Assembly: GCF_036669915.1 (NCBI RefSeq)
Contig: NC_089316.1
Span: forward strand, 13,192,743 to 13,256,742
Direction: 5' to 3'
Length of the DNA: 64,000 nt
Source of the DNA: Pocillopora verrucosa
Taxonomy: Eukaryota > Cnidaria > Anthozoa > Scleractinia > Pocilloporidae
A model generated the notes under the pieces. The model was not told where the DNA came from. It ran no database searches and saw only the letters and a list, made by a program, of their open reading frames with translations. Positions 12,801 through 24,200 of this stretch are shown here, in pieces. The translations under genes were made by a program, and so were the position numbers. Positions within the stretch are counted from its first letter, which is position 1, and each line of letters opens with the position of its first letter.

Positions 12801-13066
12801 AGGTTAGATTCGCAAATAGCTGCTCACTCACCCTTCAACGTTTCCTTTTCGTCTTCATCGTTTTCGTTCTTTGACGGTCCAGTGATTTTCATGTGACTTT
12901 CCACGTCAGAGATTCGCAGCTCGTTCATTTTTGTTCGTCTGTTTATTGTTTCCATCCTCATGAAGAGCGCAACTATAAGCAGCATGGAAACAAAAGAAAG
13001 AACCGTAGAGGTTCTGTGGAGAACGATCTCTGAGCATATTTTTGAAGGTTTCTTCGCAGAGTCCAT
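5229..13066 (-). CDS. CniFL-like type II membrane receptor: TM, furin site, collagen, two Ig, fibrinogen/intelectin-like domain
   Basis: Five exons with agreeing phases: 13066-12832, 11572-10859, 10066-9812, 8407-8319 and 5855-5229, about 639 residues. There is no N-terminal signal peptide. A short basic cytoplasmic start is followed by a membrane segment at 21-36, so the topology is type II. RRKR at 93-96 is a furin-type site; Cys118 and Cys125 just before the collagen part could cross-link chains. Residues 128-229 are 34 uninterrupted Gly-X-Y triplets. Ig domain 1 (about 235-316) has the Cys pair FYCWV and YVCSV; Ig domain 2 (about 320-401) has LCCVA and YICHV. The C-terminal domain (403-639) opens like a fibrinogen domain ([23 protein letters not shown]) and ends [16 protein letters not shown] ... 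LNLWIR, closer to intelectin-type ends. Known of the family: cnidarian ficolin-like proteins combine collagen, Ig and fibrinogen modules and are proposed glycan-sensing immune receptors. Ligand binding here is inference. Confidence 0.85.
7435..7799. mobile_element. MITE-like element with ~75-bp terminal inverted repeats
   Basis: The left arm (AGGAGCCCATTACCCGGAGC onward) and the right arm, read on the minus strand (AGGAAGCCATTACCCGGAGC onward), match over about 75 bases, including the stretch CTGTCCCGTATCTTTTTATT. No transposase frame lies between them. The flanks both contain ctaaat, a possible but imperfect target-site duplication. It sits in the last intron of the CniFL-like gene. Confidence 0.8.
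9726..9797. repeat. Compound TG/TA microsatellite
   Basis: A (TG)n run passes directly into a long (TA)n run ending 15 bases from the 3' end of the second Ig exon (9812) of the CniFL-like gene, on the intron side. Length change here could disturb the donor region. Confidence 0.95.
11121..11426 (-). other. Collagen triple-helix segment of the CniFL-like gene
   Basis: It encodes 34 consecutive Gly-X-Y triplets with no interruption, rich in GPP, GPQ, GEK and GxK triplets. It is continuous in one exon with the following Ig domain; the exon has no internal splice. Confidence 0.95.
11520..11531 (-). other. Furin-type cleavage motif RRKR
   Basis: RRKR followed by N-S lies between the membrane segment and the collagen stalk of the CniFL-like receptor. 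The pattern R-X-K/R-R is the standard proprotein convertase site. Cutting there would release the whole collagen-Ig-lectin ectodomain. That cutting occurs is inference. Confidence 0.7.
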
Positions 13067-15397
13067 TGTAGTTTTTCAGTACTTCTGGTAAACAACTTGC
13101 CTAATAAGACGACATGGGAAGTGATCTTTGTATTTCAACTGACTGCTTCAGCTTCCTGTGTTTCTGATCACGTCTCCGCTTGATCTGATCCCTGCGTGTA
13201 TTTCTGTGTCACGAGACCTGATACGATAAAGAAAAAATAGCCTACTCTGTGTTGCGTTACCTGTTACTTGCGACAGATATGCGATTTTGATTTGCAAATC
13301 GTGCTTCAGTATCATTCGATAAACCTGAACAGCCACTAGTTTTGTTATCTATTTCAAATACAAGGTATACCTTTTAGAGAGTAGAAATTAATTTGCGGAA
13401 AAAGTGCACCAAAACTATTTCCTGTAGGTCACATAAGGGCAGATGAAGTTTCATGTTGAAAGTCCTTCGAATGCCGCACTTTTCTTCGGCAGACTGCTGC
13501 AAGAACTCGCGTCCACTCTTGAGACGGCTTTCAGTCCATTCTGAAGTGACGTGAGCTCAGCAAAGCTTGAGCAGTAAGGTTCACGCTATTTTACGTGAAA
13601 CTTGAAAGGATAAGCTAACGTTTGCCGTCTCACGTAAACGCAGTGCTAAATCTCTTTACTTGTCAATCTCTGGTTCTCTCCTATCGACCATTGTAAATAA
13701 CACTAACAAATGTGACTTAATACATTCCTCAGTCTGCCTACTCTCTTTGCACGGCATAGGGGTCGATAAAGGAGTAATGCACATTTCGTCTAAAGTCAGA
13801 AAATCTACTTTATAATTCTCCTTCGGTTCCTGTTGTGCAATTTAATGTACAAATGGCCAAATTGAACAGACTTGCAAAGACTTGAATTAGGACTGAAAAC
13901 TTCGCTTGCTGTTTTACAACGAAGAAATTGTTTGAGAGAATTCAGTTGTTGGATGAATAAAAGTTCCGTCGATTAATTCAGTTGTAAACAAATATCTTAC
14001 AGTTTTAACCTTATGAGTCACTTTTTTGTGAAGGATAACAGTTAATTAAAAACTGTTTATAGGTCGCGTGTCAATCATTTAATGACACACTTGCTACCAC
14101 AAATTAATTTCGAAAACAATTTTTTGCTGGCAAGCAAAGTGATTTGAGATAGAGAAAAGAGAGGATTAATAAGTTATTAGTCGGCTTGACTTGCTTATAA
14201 ATACTACCCAGCCGGCAAAACAAAATATATACATGAAAAATGGCAAAGAAGCTGGGGATGTTCTCGGCGACTCACGAAAGCGTTACCGCGCCCGTGGGCA
14301 GAGATAGGAAAATACGGACGGCGGTAAGAACCAATCATATCGCGGGATTCGTTACCGTGCCCTTCGAGAAAGAAATAAAAGATAATGTGTACAAAAAAGC
14401 TTACGCAGTTTTCTCTTTTTATTTTTTCCCCCAAAATCATTTTTAACCAATCTGTTCACGGATCAAACTGACATCATCTTAATGTCCAACGTAAATGGTG
14501 AAATAATATTTTCTTTAATTAGTAATGTTCCTTTATATTTGTTGGTTAAGTCGGAATTGAGATATAGCTTTCGCAATTTTTATTTGTAAGATGGGCAGAC
14601 TTATTCAAATAAAACATTTCCACTGGTTTTTTCAATTGTCTGGCGCTCGTAATCACAGATATACTAATTATAATAATTACATCTACTTCACGTAGAAGAA
14701 AAAAATTACACAGAAGAGGAGTCTACAATTATTTTTGAGTATATTCAATTGCCTCCTAACCGACATTGAAACCAAATTTTAGTAGTTAAGTTTAGGATCA
14801 AGTCAATTGGTAGCAAGCGTATCTGAAGTATTTTTCCATTATCAGTTCGCAAAGATAACAATTGACCAAATCTAAAAAAATACACCTGCTGATGATATGT
14901 CAGAGCCTGTGCAGTGTTGAAAGAGAGCTTGCGTTCGGTTTAAGAAAATGTATTTATAATGCTAAATACGCCCGAATGAACTGAAAATGATCGATAAAAA
15001 ATAAAATGAATTCAAATACAAGGATTTCGAATTTATTTTTCGAAGCCTCAACGTTAGAGAAAGAATCGTCATCACTTCTTATATAAAAACGATACTCATT
15101 CGATTTCAGTTCACAGAGAAAGTGAATATGATTCATGTCAAGCCGATCAAATGATAAATTATAATTGACAGAAACTCGTGGCTTCACAGCATCGAACAAA
15201 ATCCATCCTACATACAGCTGTCGATTTTGATTCCTTGTTGTTTGCGAAATTAAATGGGATGTTTGCTCTCTTAAACTAACAGTCAAGAATTGCAAGAATT
15301 AAAAGGAAAAGATACCAACGAAGACTAATCTCTACCTTACTAAAAAAGAATCTTCTGGCAAAAATATATTTTACGCATATCATTCCTTTCAACCCAA
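13067..15397. other. Intergenic between divergent CniFL-like and GPCR genes
   Basis: This AT-rich spacer holds the presumed upstream regions of the minus-strand CniFL-like gene and the plus-strand GPCR gene. Open frames at 14204-14446 (both strands) and 14954-15295 (-) show no domain or exon pattern. No repeat structure was recognised. Confidence 0.5.
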
Positions 15398-16345
15398 ATG
15401 GAGAATGATTTCTATGATTCAACGGGACGTCCTTGGAAAGAAGCAAACTTTGATCTTAAGTATTTCTGGGCAGTGTTCGTTGCGCTGACAGCGCTAGCTA
15501 CAACGTTTGCAAACGCGTTGGTTCTTCTTGCTGTATGGAAAGATCCTAATAAGAATTTGCAAAGATCTCCGTCTAATTTACTTATCGCGAGTCAAGCGAT
15601 AGCTGATTTCTTTGTAGGTTTGGTACAAGAGCCCTTGTGTGCCTGGTGGATTTTAACGTTTTCTTCCATAGCTGTTCACGCCATCGAAGCCGTGAGTTCT
15701 CTGTTTTTAGTTTCTTCCGTTTTACACGCTGTGGCATTGTCCTTCGATCGATACGTGGCTGTAGCGAGACCATTACAGCATAACGTTACTATTACGAAGA
15801 GACGAGTCTTTCTATGGATTCTGGTTATCTGGATAAGCAGCATCGTCTACATGTCGTATCGGACGATCCTGAGAGAGCTCAACTACTCGATCACGCTGAT
15901 TAATATCATATCTGGGGCTCACACTGTGCTTCCGTCAGTTATCAGCGTCTTGTTCTATATTCGCCTTTACTGCATGTTAAAAAATCTTCGTAAGGGGGCA
16001 AGAGACCTTGACGAATCAGGGAAAATGGTCATCAATGCGTACCAAAGAGAACGCAATATGACAAAGGCCATGGTGGTTGCACTGTGTTTGTTTTTATTCT
16101 GTCTGACTCCCTGGTTTGTGTTCTACCAAGTCATTGGTGCATGTCCCACGTGCGAGGAACACGAATCTTATCAAATGTACTTATTTGCAATATTTTATTA
16201 CATCTTTACCATGAAATCTTTGCTGAATCCATTCTTGTACGCGTGGCGCCTCCCAAAATATAAAGCGGTCTTCAAAACTCTGTTAAAAACGGGAAGAAAT
16301 AACCATCGACGAATCGAAGTGATAAACTTATCGGAAACAAGCTGA
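15398..16345 (+). CDS. Intronless class A (rhodopsin-like) GPCR, orphan
   Basis: A single open frame of 315 residues with seven hydrophobic segments. Visible class A landmarks are Asp70 in TM2 (SQAIADFFVG), the DRY motif at 117-119 followed by VAVARPLQH, a TM6 motif FCLTPW with Pro238, and NPFLY at 277-281 followed by a short basic tail. The usual Cys at the top of TM3 is absent (the position is near Val93), and the very short second extracellular loop has no Cys, so the canonical disulfide cannot form. Loop 3 instead carries CPTC at 249-252. Missing disulfide and short loop 2 recall the melanocortin/EDG/cannabinoid group of class A receptors; the ligand is unknown. Asn162 is a possible glycosylation site. 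An AATAAA-like signal follows about 100 bases after the stop. The first ATG fits the expected N-terminal length. Confidence 0.9.
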   Translation: MENDFYDSTGRPWKEANFDLKYFWAVFVALTALATTFANALVLLAVWKDPNKNLQRSPSNLLIASQAIADFFVGLVQEPLCAWWILTFSSIAVHAIEAVSSLFLVSSVLHAVALSFDRYVAVARPLQHNVTITKRRVFLWILVIWISSIVYMSYRTILRELNYSITLINIISGAHTVLPSVISVLFYIRLYCMLKNLRKGARDLDESGKMVINAYQRERNMTKAMVVALCLFLFCLTPWFVFYQVIGACPTCEEHESYQMYLFAIFYYIFTMKSLLNPFLYAWRLPKYKAVFKTLLKTGRNNHRRIEVINLSETS

Positions 16346-18215
16346 GATGTAAATATGCTCCACAAATGAGACCCCACGCTGAAAAACAACTTCAGCACAG
16401 GAAGGCTTTTAGTTGACGAGGCAAAAATCGTTTCCCAAACGAGGAAAATAAAAACGTTTCCGTTGATTTAGCAAAAACATATTTTTAAGCAGCTCAATAT
16501 ATGGTATGATTCAGACTTGCTTCAGTTCAAGGAGATACTAAGATATTAATTTACAAAGTTTTATTCTGTACTTTTGAAGTGTGCTAACAAGCTCAAAAGT
16601 AGTCAGCAATGAAGTGAAATGTTAATAATGCGATATCTATTGCATATTTCATAAAGTTCAATGGTGGTGGGGAAAATTCTGTCAGTTAACTAATTGATTC
16701 AGCTATAAATGTCGAGAAATACCCAGTAATTATTCAACGAAGTAGAGGTGAATAGTGCCAGGTTTTAATTATTAAGCGGCAAAGCGGCGAGGCAAATATC
16801 CACCACTTTCACCGACACCAGGGTAAAAATTTTTTTAGTATTCGGCTGCTTTGAGAGGAATAGTGTTAATCACTTCGGAACAAGCCAATCAACATGTTAG
16901 ATAAGCACTATTCGCCTGTGAAGTATACACTAAAGCACTTATAGCTGTTCAGAACGTTTTAAGTCGCTCGAAGAATTTTTTGGTGTCAAGCAACAATTCA
17001 CTTGTGGAACATTAGAAACATCATGATTAGGGTTGATAATAAAACTGGAGAAGCATGCGATCCATAAAGCGTACATTTTGTTATTGCAAGTTTCCCATGA
17101 CAAAATTCTTCGCCCTTAACCGCCCTTATTGACAACTAAATGACGAATGTTATGATAACGCACAGGTTAAGGATGTTTGAACATTCTGTTGTGTTTTATG
17201 CTCTAAAATCAAATTTACATTTAAATCATTTTCCACCCCTAGAGCTCTAAAATCAACTTTAAATTCAAATCATTTGCTACCCCTGGCGGAGGAAATGTCA
17301 CAATATATACTTCCATTTCCAAATGGGTATAGAATATTGATTCAAATTAAGGGATGTAAGGTCGTTTTGCGAATTTCACTGTCATTAGCCCTCTTTGAAG
17401 GTAACCAAGTTGATCTGTCCTTTGCATTATTGGCTCACTGTACGGATCATTGTTGCAAGTCTGCGAAGAACTAGCTCACATTTCATTTTGTTTTTACTGT
17501 ATGTTAACTATTTGTTAAATTTATCAAAATTATGAATTGAAAGGGTATGAAATAAATAAAACGCTAATGACGGCGCGACCGAGGGAAGATTTTTCAATTT
17601 TTTTTCTTTTATTCAAAATTAAAGAAAAAAAATTGCATATATAACTTTCTGACTACCTTGCTTAAATTGCATTCATTCAAATTGAGTATGATACATTAAG
17701 TAAATTCTTCCTTTGCAATTTAACTAGGGATGTTATGATATTCTTTTGATACCCGTTCATGCACACAATAACTTCCCGAACTAAGTTTCTCGAAAGAGGA
17801 AGGCAAATTGATAAAATATTCCTACAACTCCATCCAACTACTTGAGACTCATTTGTAATTCATACATAACGAAATATTTCATTGAAAAAAAAAAAAACTT
17901 TCTGACAGTAGTTATTTCCTCCGTGCTTCGTGCAGAGCTTTCAATTAATTTTTGATCTGAAAACTTCCCCCTCAGTCGTAGGGGGCAGAAACGCAGGAAA
18001 ACAAAGGGGAATGCCGACAAGACAACCCAAAACAGCTGGGTGTTATTAATTTGAACTATGACATCCTGTCACTTTATGCCCTAAACCGCGCAGACGTGAT
18101 AAGAAATGCATTTAGACGCAAAATTACTAGCGGTTCGCAGTTGCCTCAATACGTTTCTGCTTTTTACGTTTAAAGCCTTCCTCAATTGACTCTCTGACTG
18201 AAAGTGCTGCCTAAA
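16346..18215. other. Intergenic with one inverted-repeat element
   Basis: It contains the GPCR 3' flank, the inverted-repeat element at 16737-16926 and AT-rich sequence leading to the TIR-receptor gene. Open frames at 17274-17474 and 17838-18020 have no recognisable features. Confidence 0.5.
16737..16926. mobile_element. MITE-like element with imperfect terminal inverted repeats
   Basis: The left end (gaagtagaggtgaatagtgc) pairs with the right end read in reverse (acttcacaggcgaatagtgc). The internal stretch aaatatccaccactttcacc recurs inverted near 52379-52415, marking a dispersed family. Confidence 0.55.
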
Positions 18216-18264
18216 ATGTACCAGCGTATCTTCAAAATACTCCTTCTTATTTTGTCTCTTGTGG
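18216..18264 (+). other. Signal-peptide exon of the Ig-TIR receptor
   Basis: A 49-base exon from ATG to a strong donor (gtaagt), phase 1, encoding MYQRIFKILLLILSLV. It is the only upstream segment I found that gives Met, a hydrophobic core and the right phase for the first Ig exon, across a 2.0-kb intron. Confidence 0.6.
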
Positions 18265-21200
18265 GTAAGTAGTGTATTCAACTCATAGACCACTTTCCCT
18301 TCGAATTTCAAATTTTTCCTGAGAGTGTTCCATCTTAGATAAAGCGAGACACAAATCAAATCTTAGTGCTCGCGGTATGACGTTAAACTTGCCTCAGCCC
18401 TTTGCGAACGGGAAAATATATGAATGCAGCTGAAGCATAAATCCCAGCAGAAATGATTTTTAAACTACATAAACTTGTAGCAAGATTTTCAAGAAAGAAT
18501 ATCGGATTTTACTCGAGCGTCGCTTCCATCGCGTGACTCAATATCATCCTTCGACTCTCTGCAATCTGCATTTCTTATCAACATAATTCTGCGATTATTG
18601 ATTCTTTAATCCCAAAACCTCCTTTCGCAACACCAAGTTTAAATCGAACAAAATCTGGGGGGTTCCAACTTCCAACCCAATGAAATTTAGACCAAGTCAA
18701 GGTAGCAAGTTGACTTTTATTTTTTTGTTGTGTTCTGGCAGTAGGAAAACAAGAAAACCTCTATTCCAGTGTCTTTGAATAATTTGAATAACTTGCAGAT
18801 CGTGAAATGTTACACCTGTCACTGGATCTTTAAGTGTTGGTAAAATTTGCATTCTGTTTTTCTAATGACGTCATCGAGATGCATTTCTCAAATGTAGAAG
18901 AACATTTTGAAAATGATCTGACGTCCAATTTTTTTTTCCTGTTTCTTTCTTTTCTGTTTCTTCAACAAAGTGTTTTGGTAAACCTTAATGCAGTGAAATG
19001 AAAAGCAATATAAAACCAGCCTAAAAAACAAATTAGAAGACGAAAGGGAATGTAGCCATTACTCAGCAGAAATCAATTTACCAAGGTTTATTGAACTCTA
19101 CAATTATACTTTTAAATTAATGCGTCGCAGAATTGGATGAATTCGAAAATTTTTGTTTTTCATCTCAGATAATATTTTGAAAGAGATCGAATTAAAAAAG
19201 GCTATATCTTCGCACAGTTTTATACAATGATAGCGGTATCTGACAAAGACCATAAGAACAGGATCAGGACTTTCTTACTATTCTGCTAAATAAAGATACT
19301 ATACAGTATGTTAAATGTCTTATATTCAGGAAGGCACTATTTTGAATTTCAGGATTCTATCAATTAACCCTAACGGGATAATGGCCTAGCATTTATGTTT
19401 TTCGCTTTTTCTATTTATTTCCTTTTTTTTCCTAGATCTAAAGCTGCGCAAACATTTTTTAAGCATTTTAAAATATCTTTGATACTTTTGTTTCATTCCG
19501 AACAAAAACAAAAACTCTTTTGGGTTAATTTATCGCAGATTAGAAGCCGAGCGATAAAAGCTAAATTATATCAAAAACAGAAAAGAAAGTGTTAGAAAAT
19601 AAGTCAAAAGTAAAGAAACGACACGCGAAAAAAAGAGGAGGTATGAACGACGATATAGTGATCTGTTTTGTTGTATTACACCTTTAAGTGGCTCCATTTT
19701 GGCGGTCCAGTTGAGAGTTTATCAAATTAAATATTTATTTCCTTTTCCGTAGTTTTCCAATTTTACAAATTCAATGTATGAAGACTTTAGTAGAAAGTAA
19801 AAACTGGTTTTTAAGCCGCAGACGGACACTGATGCTCTGACCATATCTTCTGTGATATATATATTAAATAAATATATATCTTGTTTTCTCGTCAAAAAGG
19901 GGCTCTTTTGGACGAGAAGAGAAAAGGAATATATATTTGATAAATATTTTCAAATTTGCAATGTTTTAGAAAACAGGTGAACTCATATATATCAGCAATC
20001 GATAAAATGGAACATCTCACTTTCCATAAAATTAAAATAAGGAAACTAGAGCAATTGGTTTCATCTTTTTATTTCCAGTAAGGGCTTCTGATAAACTCCT
20101 CGTTAAGCTTTTTCTTGCTCAGTCCGAATGAATCAGTCAAACTTTTCAAAAAATGTGTGAAGTCACTGTTAGGCAAAAAACACTTTTTCCTATGGTGCCC
20201 ATCGCTCGTACTCTTAAATTACAACGAATTAGCTCTTCGTAAGCAGAAATTTTTTCTCGAGCAAATGAATAATTTTGTTTCTCTTTATTTACAGCGCTCT
20301 TTCCCTTCAAACCTGTGCTGTGCGTCTTTCAGTGCACTATTTCTCTTGGTGATAAGAACCTTACAAGATCTCCTGTTACTGTGGTAGCAGTTTTGAACTG
20401 TACAATTAGTGGCCGTTCTGCAAACGCTTTCAACTGGACAATTGATGGGAAACAAGTCAAAAAGGAGCATATATTACTGGATCCAAAGGAGAATAAGAAA
20501 TGGTCCGCTGTTGTTCTCGAAAATATGACCAAAGAAGCAGAGAAATTTGAGTGCAAAGCGAAACGTGGCGAGGAAATGGCTTCGTGTTTTGTTTATCCTG
20601 GTAAGGCATTGTGTTCTAAGCAATTCAAGCTCTAAAAATTCCTTTTAATTTACACTTACTCCATACTTTCATATTCTTTAATATACATCCGGAAAGTTCA
20701 AAATAACACCAAATGAAGAGTTCCTTTAATTTGTATGCAAATGAAGGGGGGAGGTTTTCCGCCCAAGGACACGCACATTTAATTTTTTTTTCCTCCTCAT
20801 AAAAAACTCAGCTGAACAAGTATGATCCTTTCCTGAACGGATTAGATCCAATTTTTCACAAGACTACGACCTCTGATAAAAGCTGGACCCTATTCTTTTT
20901 GGCGACAGATAATTGAAAGAGGTATCGAAATTTTCGGGAAAAGTATTGTACCCGTTAAATAATGGTGTAAATTTGAAAGAAAATACCAACCTACAAACAA
21001 TATTTCTCGTCACTCATTATAAGCTTCGTTGCATGCTCTTTATGGGGCATAGAAAATTATAGCGTGATTTTCAAATTATTTCTACCAAAAAACCGTTCGA
21101 AAATCAGAAGGGGAGACAAGTGTAAAGCAACTGAAATTTTTTAAATTTCAACTTATTCCTCAAACGCCAGTTTCCCTTAACTTATTTAATTAACCACTGG

Positions 21201-24200
21201 TAATTTATGCCTGATGAAATGGCGAAGAAAGCACAAAAGTTTTATTGCAAATTTGTTAAAATGTTAAAAGGCTCCTGAAAAATTGGTCTTTTTTAATCGA
21301 AAAAGTGGTCGATATTGTATCGATGAAAAGAAATGGGAATTCTAAAACAAGAAATAAGTGTCAAAAATATAATACTGTTTCTGCCATCCTCTTGAACAAT
21401 CTGAAGAGTTGAAAAGCGCCTTTAGCGATGAAAAATAAGATAAAACTGCCTTTTCCTCCCTGGATTGAGAGTCGCTTTTATGAGTAGAGCTCTCAAAGTT
21501 CAACAGCCTCTAACACCTCAATATGACTCTAGCTGTCTCCGCGATTGTGACTCAGAAAAGCACCCGTACCGAATTTTATTTTAAAATTTTGGTAATACTT
21601 GTGAGGCGTGGGTGAAGACTACGGAAGAAAGGTTTTTACGAATTATATTTTTATAGATGACAGTTAATAATGAAAATGGGTTAAGAACCTACAAGAGCCA
21701 TTCAGAGGAAATAGTCGCTGAAATTTTCCAGTCTCTCCGGCGCGTCCTTAAAATTGTTTTTCTTTCCGCTGATATTATTCTGTTTTGCGTCGAAAAAAAG
21801 CAAAACATCACTTACAGCCGAGAGGAAAGTAGCCTATTAAACTGACGTTACATCAAAGCATCCTTTTTTATTTTCAAAATTCATTTATTAATTCAATCAT
21901 GTGTTTTTCTGACAACTGTCCATTTATCCATCCTTCCATTTATTACTCATCCATTTTTTCATTCAAATTTTCGTTATTCCCGCTCGCTGGAATTCATCCA
22001 TGCATCCATTGATATATCCATCTGGCCCCAGTTGTTCAAAGCTGGGTTAAGGTACCCTAAGGTTAGTGTGAAATTTGATTTCAGGTCTGAAAACTTTGAG
22101 AGAAAATTCAGTTCAAATATTTTTGCTTGCAATTTGATCATTGGATGTTCTAAAAAGAATAGTGAAAATTTTCCCAAAAAGACTTTTGAACAAAGAAATA
22201 AAGAAACCTGGATTAAAATTTAACCCTGGGTTAGGGCTAATCGGCCTTTGAACAACTGGGCCCTGCTGTTCCTTACTTCGTTCTTTCGTTCAATCATTCA
22301 TTTATTCCCTAATTTAATTATTTATGTATTCTCCACTTATTCAGTCATTTAATCCTTCATTTATTTGTTTTCTTAATGGCTATTTTGTGAAGAGATATTT
22401 TTTCACTTTTTTTCACATTTCCTTTAGATTTTTTTTCATATTTCATTTTTATAGTTGTTTTTGTCATTCCACATTGCTTTTGGCGAAACAGATAACTCTC
22501 ACGATACTTCTTCCCACTCAGGTGTATAAACAGATTACAATCTCATTCAACACATACAGCAAAAGTCTTTATTGCTTCAGAACTCAGAAGGTGGTATGAG
22601 TAATGGCAAGTGGGTCACTTTCCTCATATACCCTCTTACCAATTTTATAAATTATTATGCCCTATAGCCAAACCAAATGTGCAAACGTCTGATGCGGCTG
22701 TCAGAATAGTTGACTATGGCAATACACCTGAATTAGAATGCAGAGCTAATGGATGGCCGGTTCCTCGTGTTTCCTGGTGGCTGGATGGTTCCGAGATTCA
22801 ACATTTTGACGACGACTACACGTACATATTACGTCGATATGGTGAGAACATACTCTTCATGAAAATAATATCAGTGACAAAGAAATATCAGCGTGTGAAA
22901 TTTACGTGTCGTGCTGATAACGTGTTTGGTACGTCCGAGAGGTGCGTGGAAATCCAAGTGAGACGTGAGTAAATGACAACTTTTTATTTTACATCATTCG
23001 GGTTTTTGTTATCTTCTTTCAAAAATTTTGTGATAGCAAAATATTATGACTAAAATTCTTTGATAGCAAAAAGAAAAAAAACATAGAGAAAAGTTTGTCA
23101 AGAAATCTCGGGGTGGGTCTTACTTCATGGTGCTGATGTTAATGTATAGAAATGAGAAAATATTACGTTTAGCTGAGGGAAGTGTAAGACCAAGGAGTTG
23201 AATGCGGCAATTTCTCATCCCATTGGTATTCCTCGATGCTCAAAAGGGAATTTATTAGGGTTAAAAGTTTGTTGTAGTAATTCAAGTTCCCATCTCTTCG
23301 TAGAGCAAAATAATTTTCTTTTATGAGTCCTTGTCAATAATTTTTAAGAGATTAGGATCTTTCCACTGTTTGCAGGAAGAGCAGGAATAAAATTTGCTTT
23401 ATTTCCATCTCTTTTTTATTTTTTAGGAATTGATATGATCGAATACGGTTATCGTGAAAGGCTTCCCATTCCAGCAGTGTTAGGAACGAGTGCTACTCTT
23501 GAGTGCATCTGCTCGGAGGAAAAATGTTCAGAGGATACCACTCAGTTTTATTGGAAACGTAATGGAACAATTGTCAACGAAACACTCAATATCAGATTAT
23601 CTCGTGAGGTCTTAAGCAGTGGTTTAAAAATTGCTTTGATGATACTCAACGTGTCACGTGCAGACGAAGGAGATTTTTTCTGCAAAGTAAGCAACTCCCT
23701 GGGATTTGAAGAGAGGCGAAGAACCCTGAAGATTCTGGCCAAAGGTTGGTTTTATGAGAGTTTGTTCGTTGGCATCTTTTAGGTGATGAATCATGAGCTT
23801 TAAATGGCTCTCTTGTATTGTATCATTGACGACTAATACTTTAGAAATTAACGAAAAAAAACTGCCTTTAACCGGGATTCAAAGTCTTTGAACAGGGAAA
23901 CAGAAAGATCGGCAGAAACCGACAAACAGACAAACAGACAGACGGACAGACAGGCAGACAGGCAGACAGGCAAACGGACAGACAGACAAACAGACAAATC
24001 TGCCTCAAACCAGGATTCAAAGTCTTTGAACAGGGAAACAGAGAGATCGGCTGAAACCGACAGGCAGACAGACAAACGGAAAAACAGATAAATCTGCCTC
24101 TAACCAGGATTCAAGGTCTTTGAACAGGGGAACAGAGAGATCGGCAGAAACCGACAGACAGACAGGCAGACTGACAGGCAGACAAGCAGACAGATAGACA

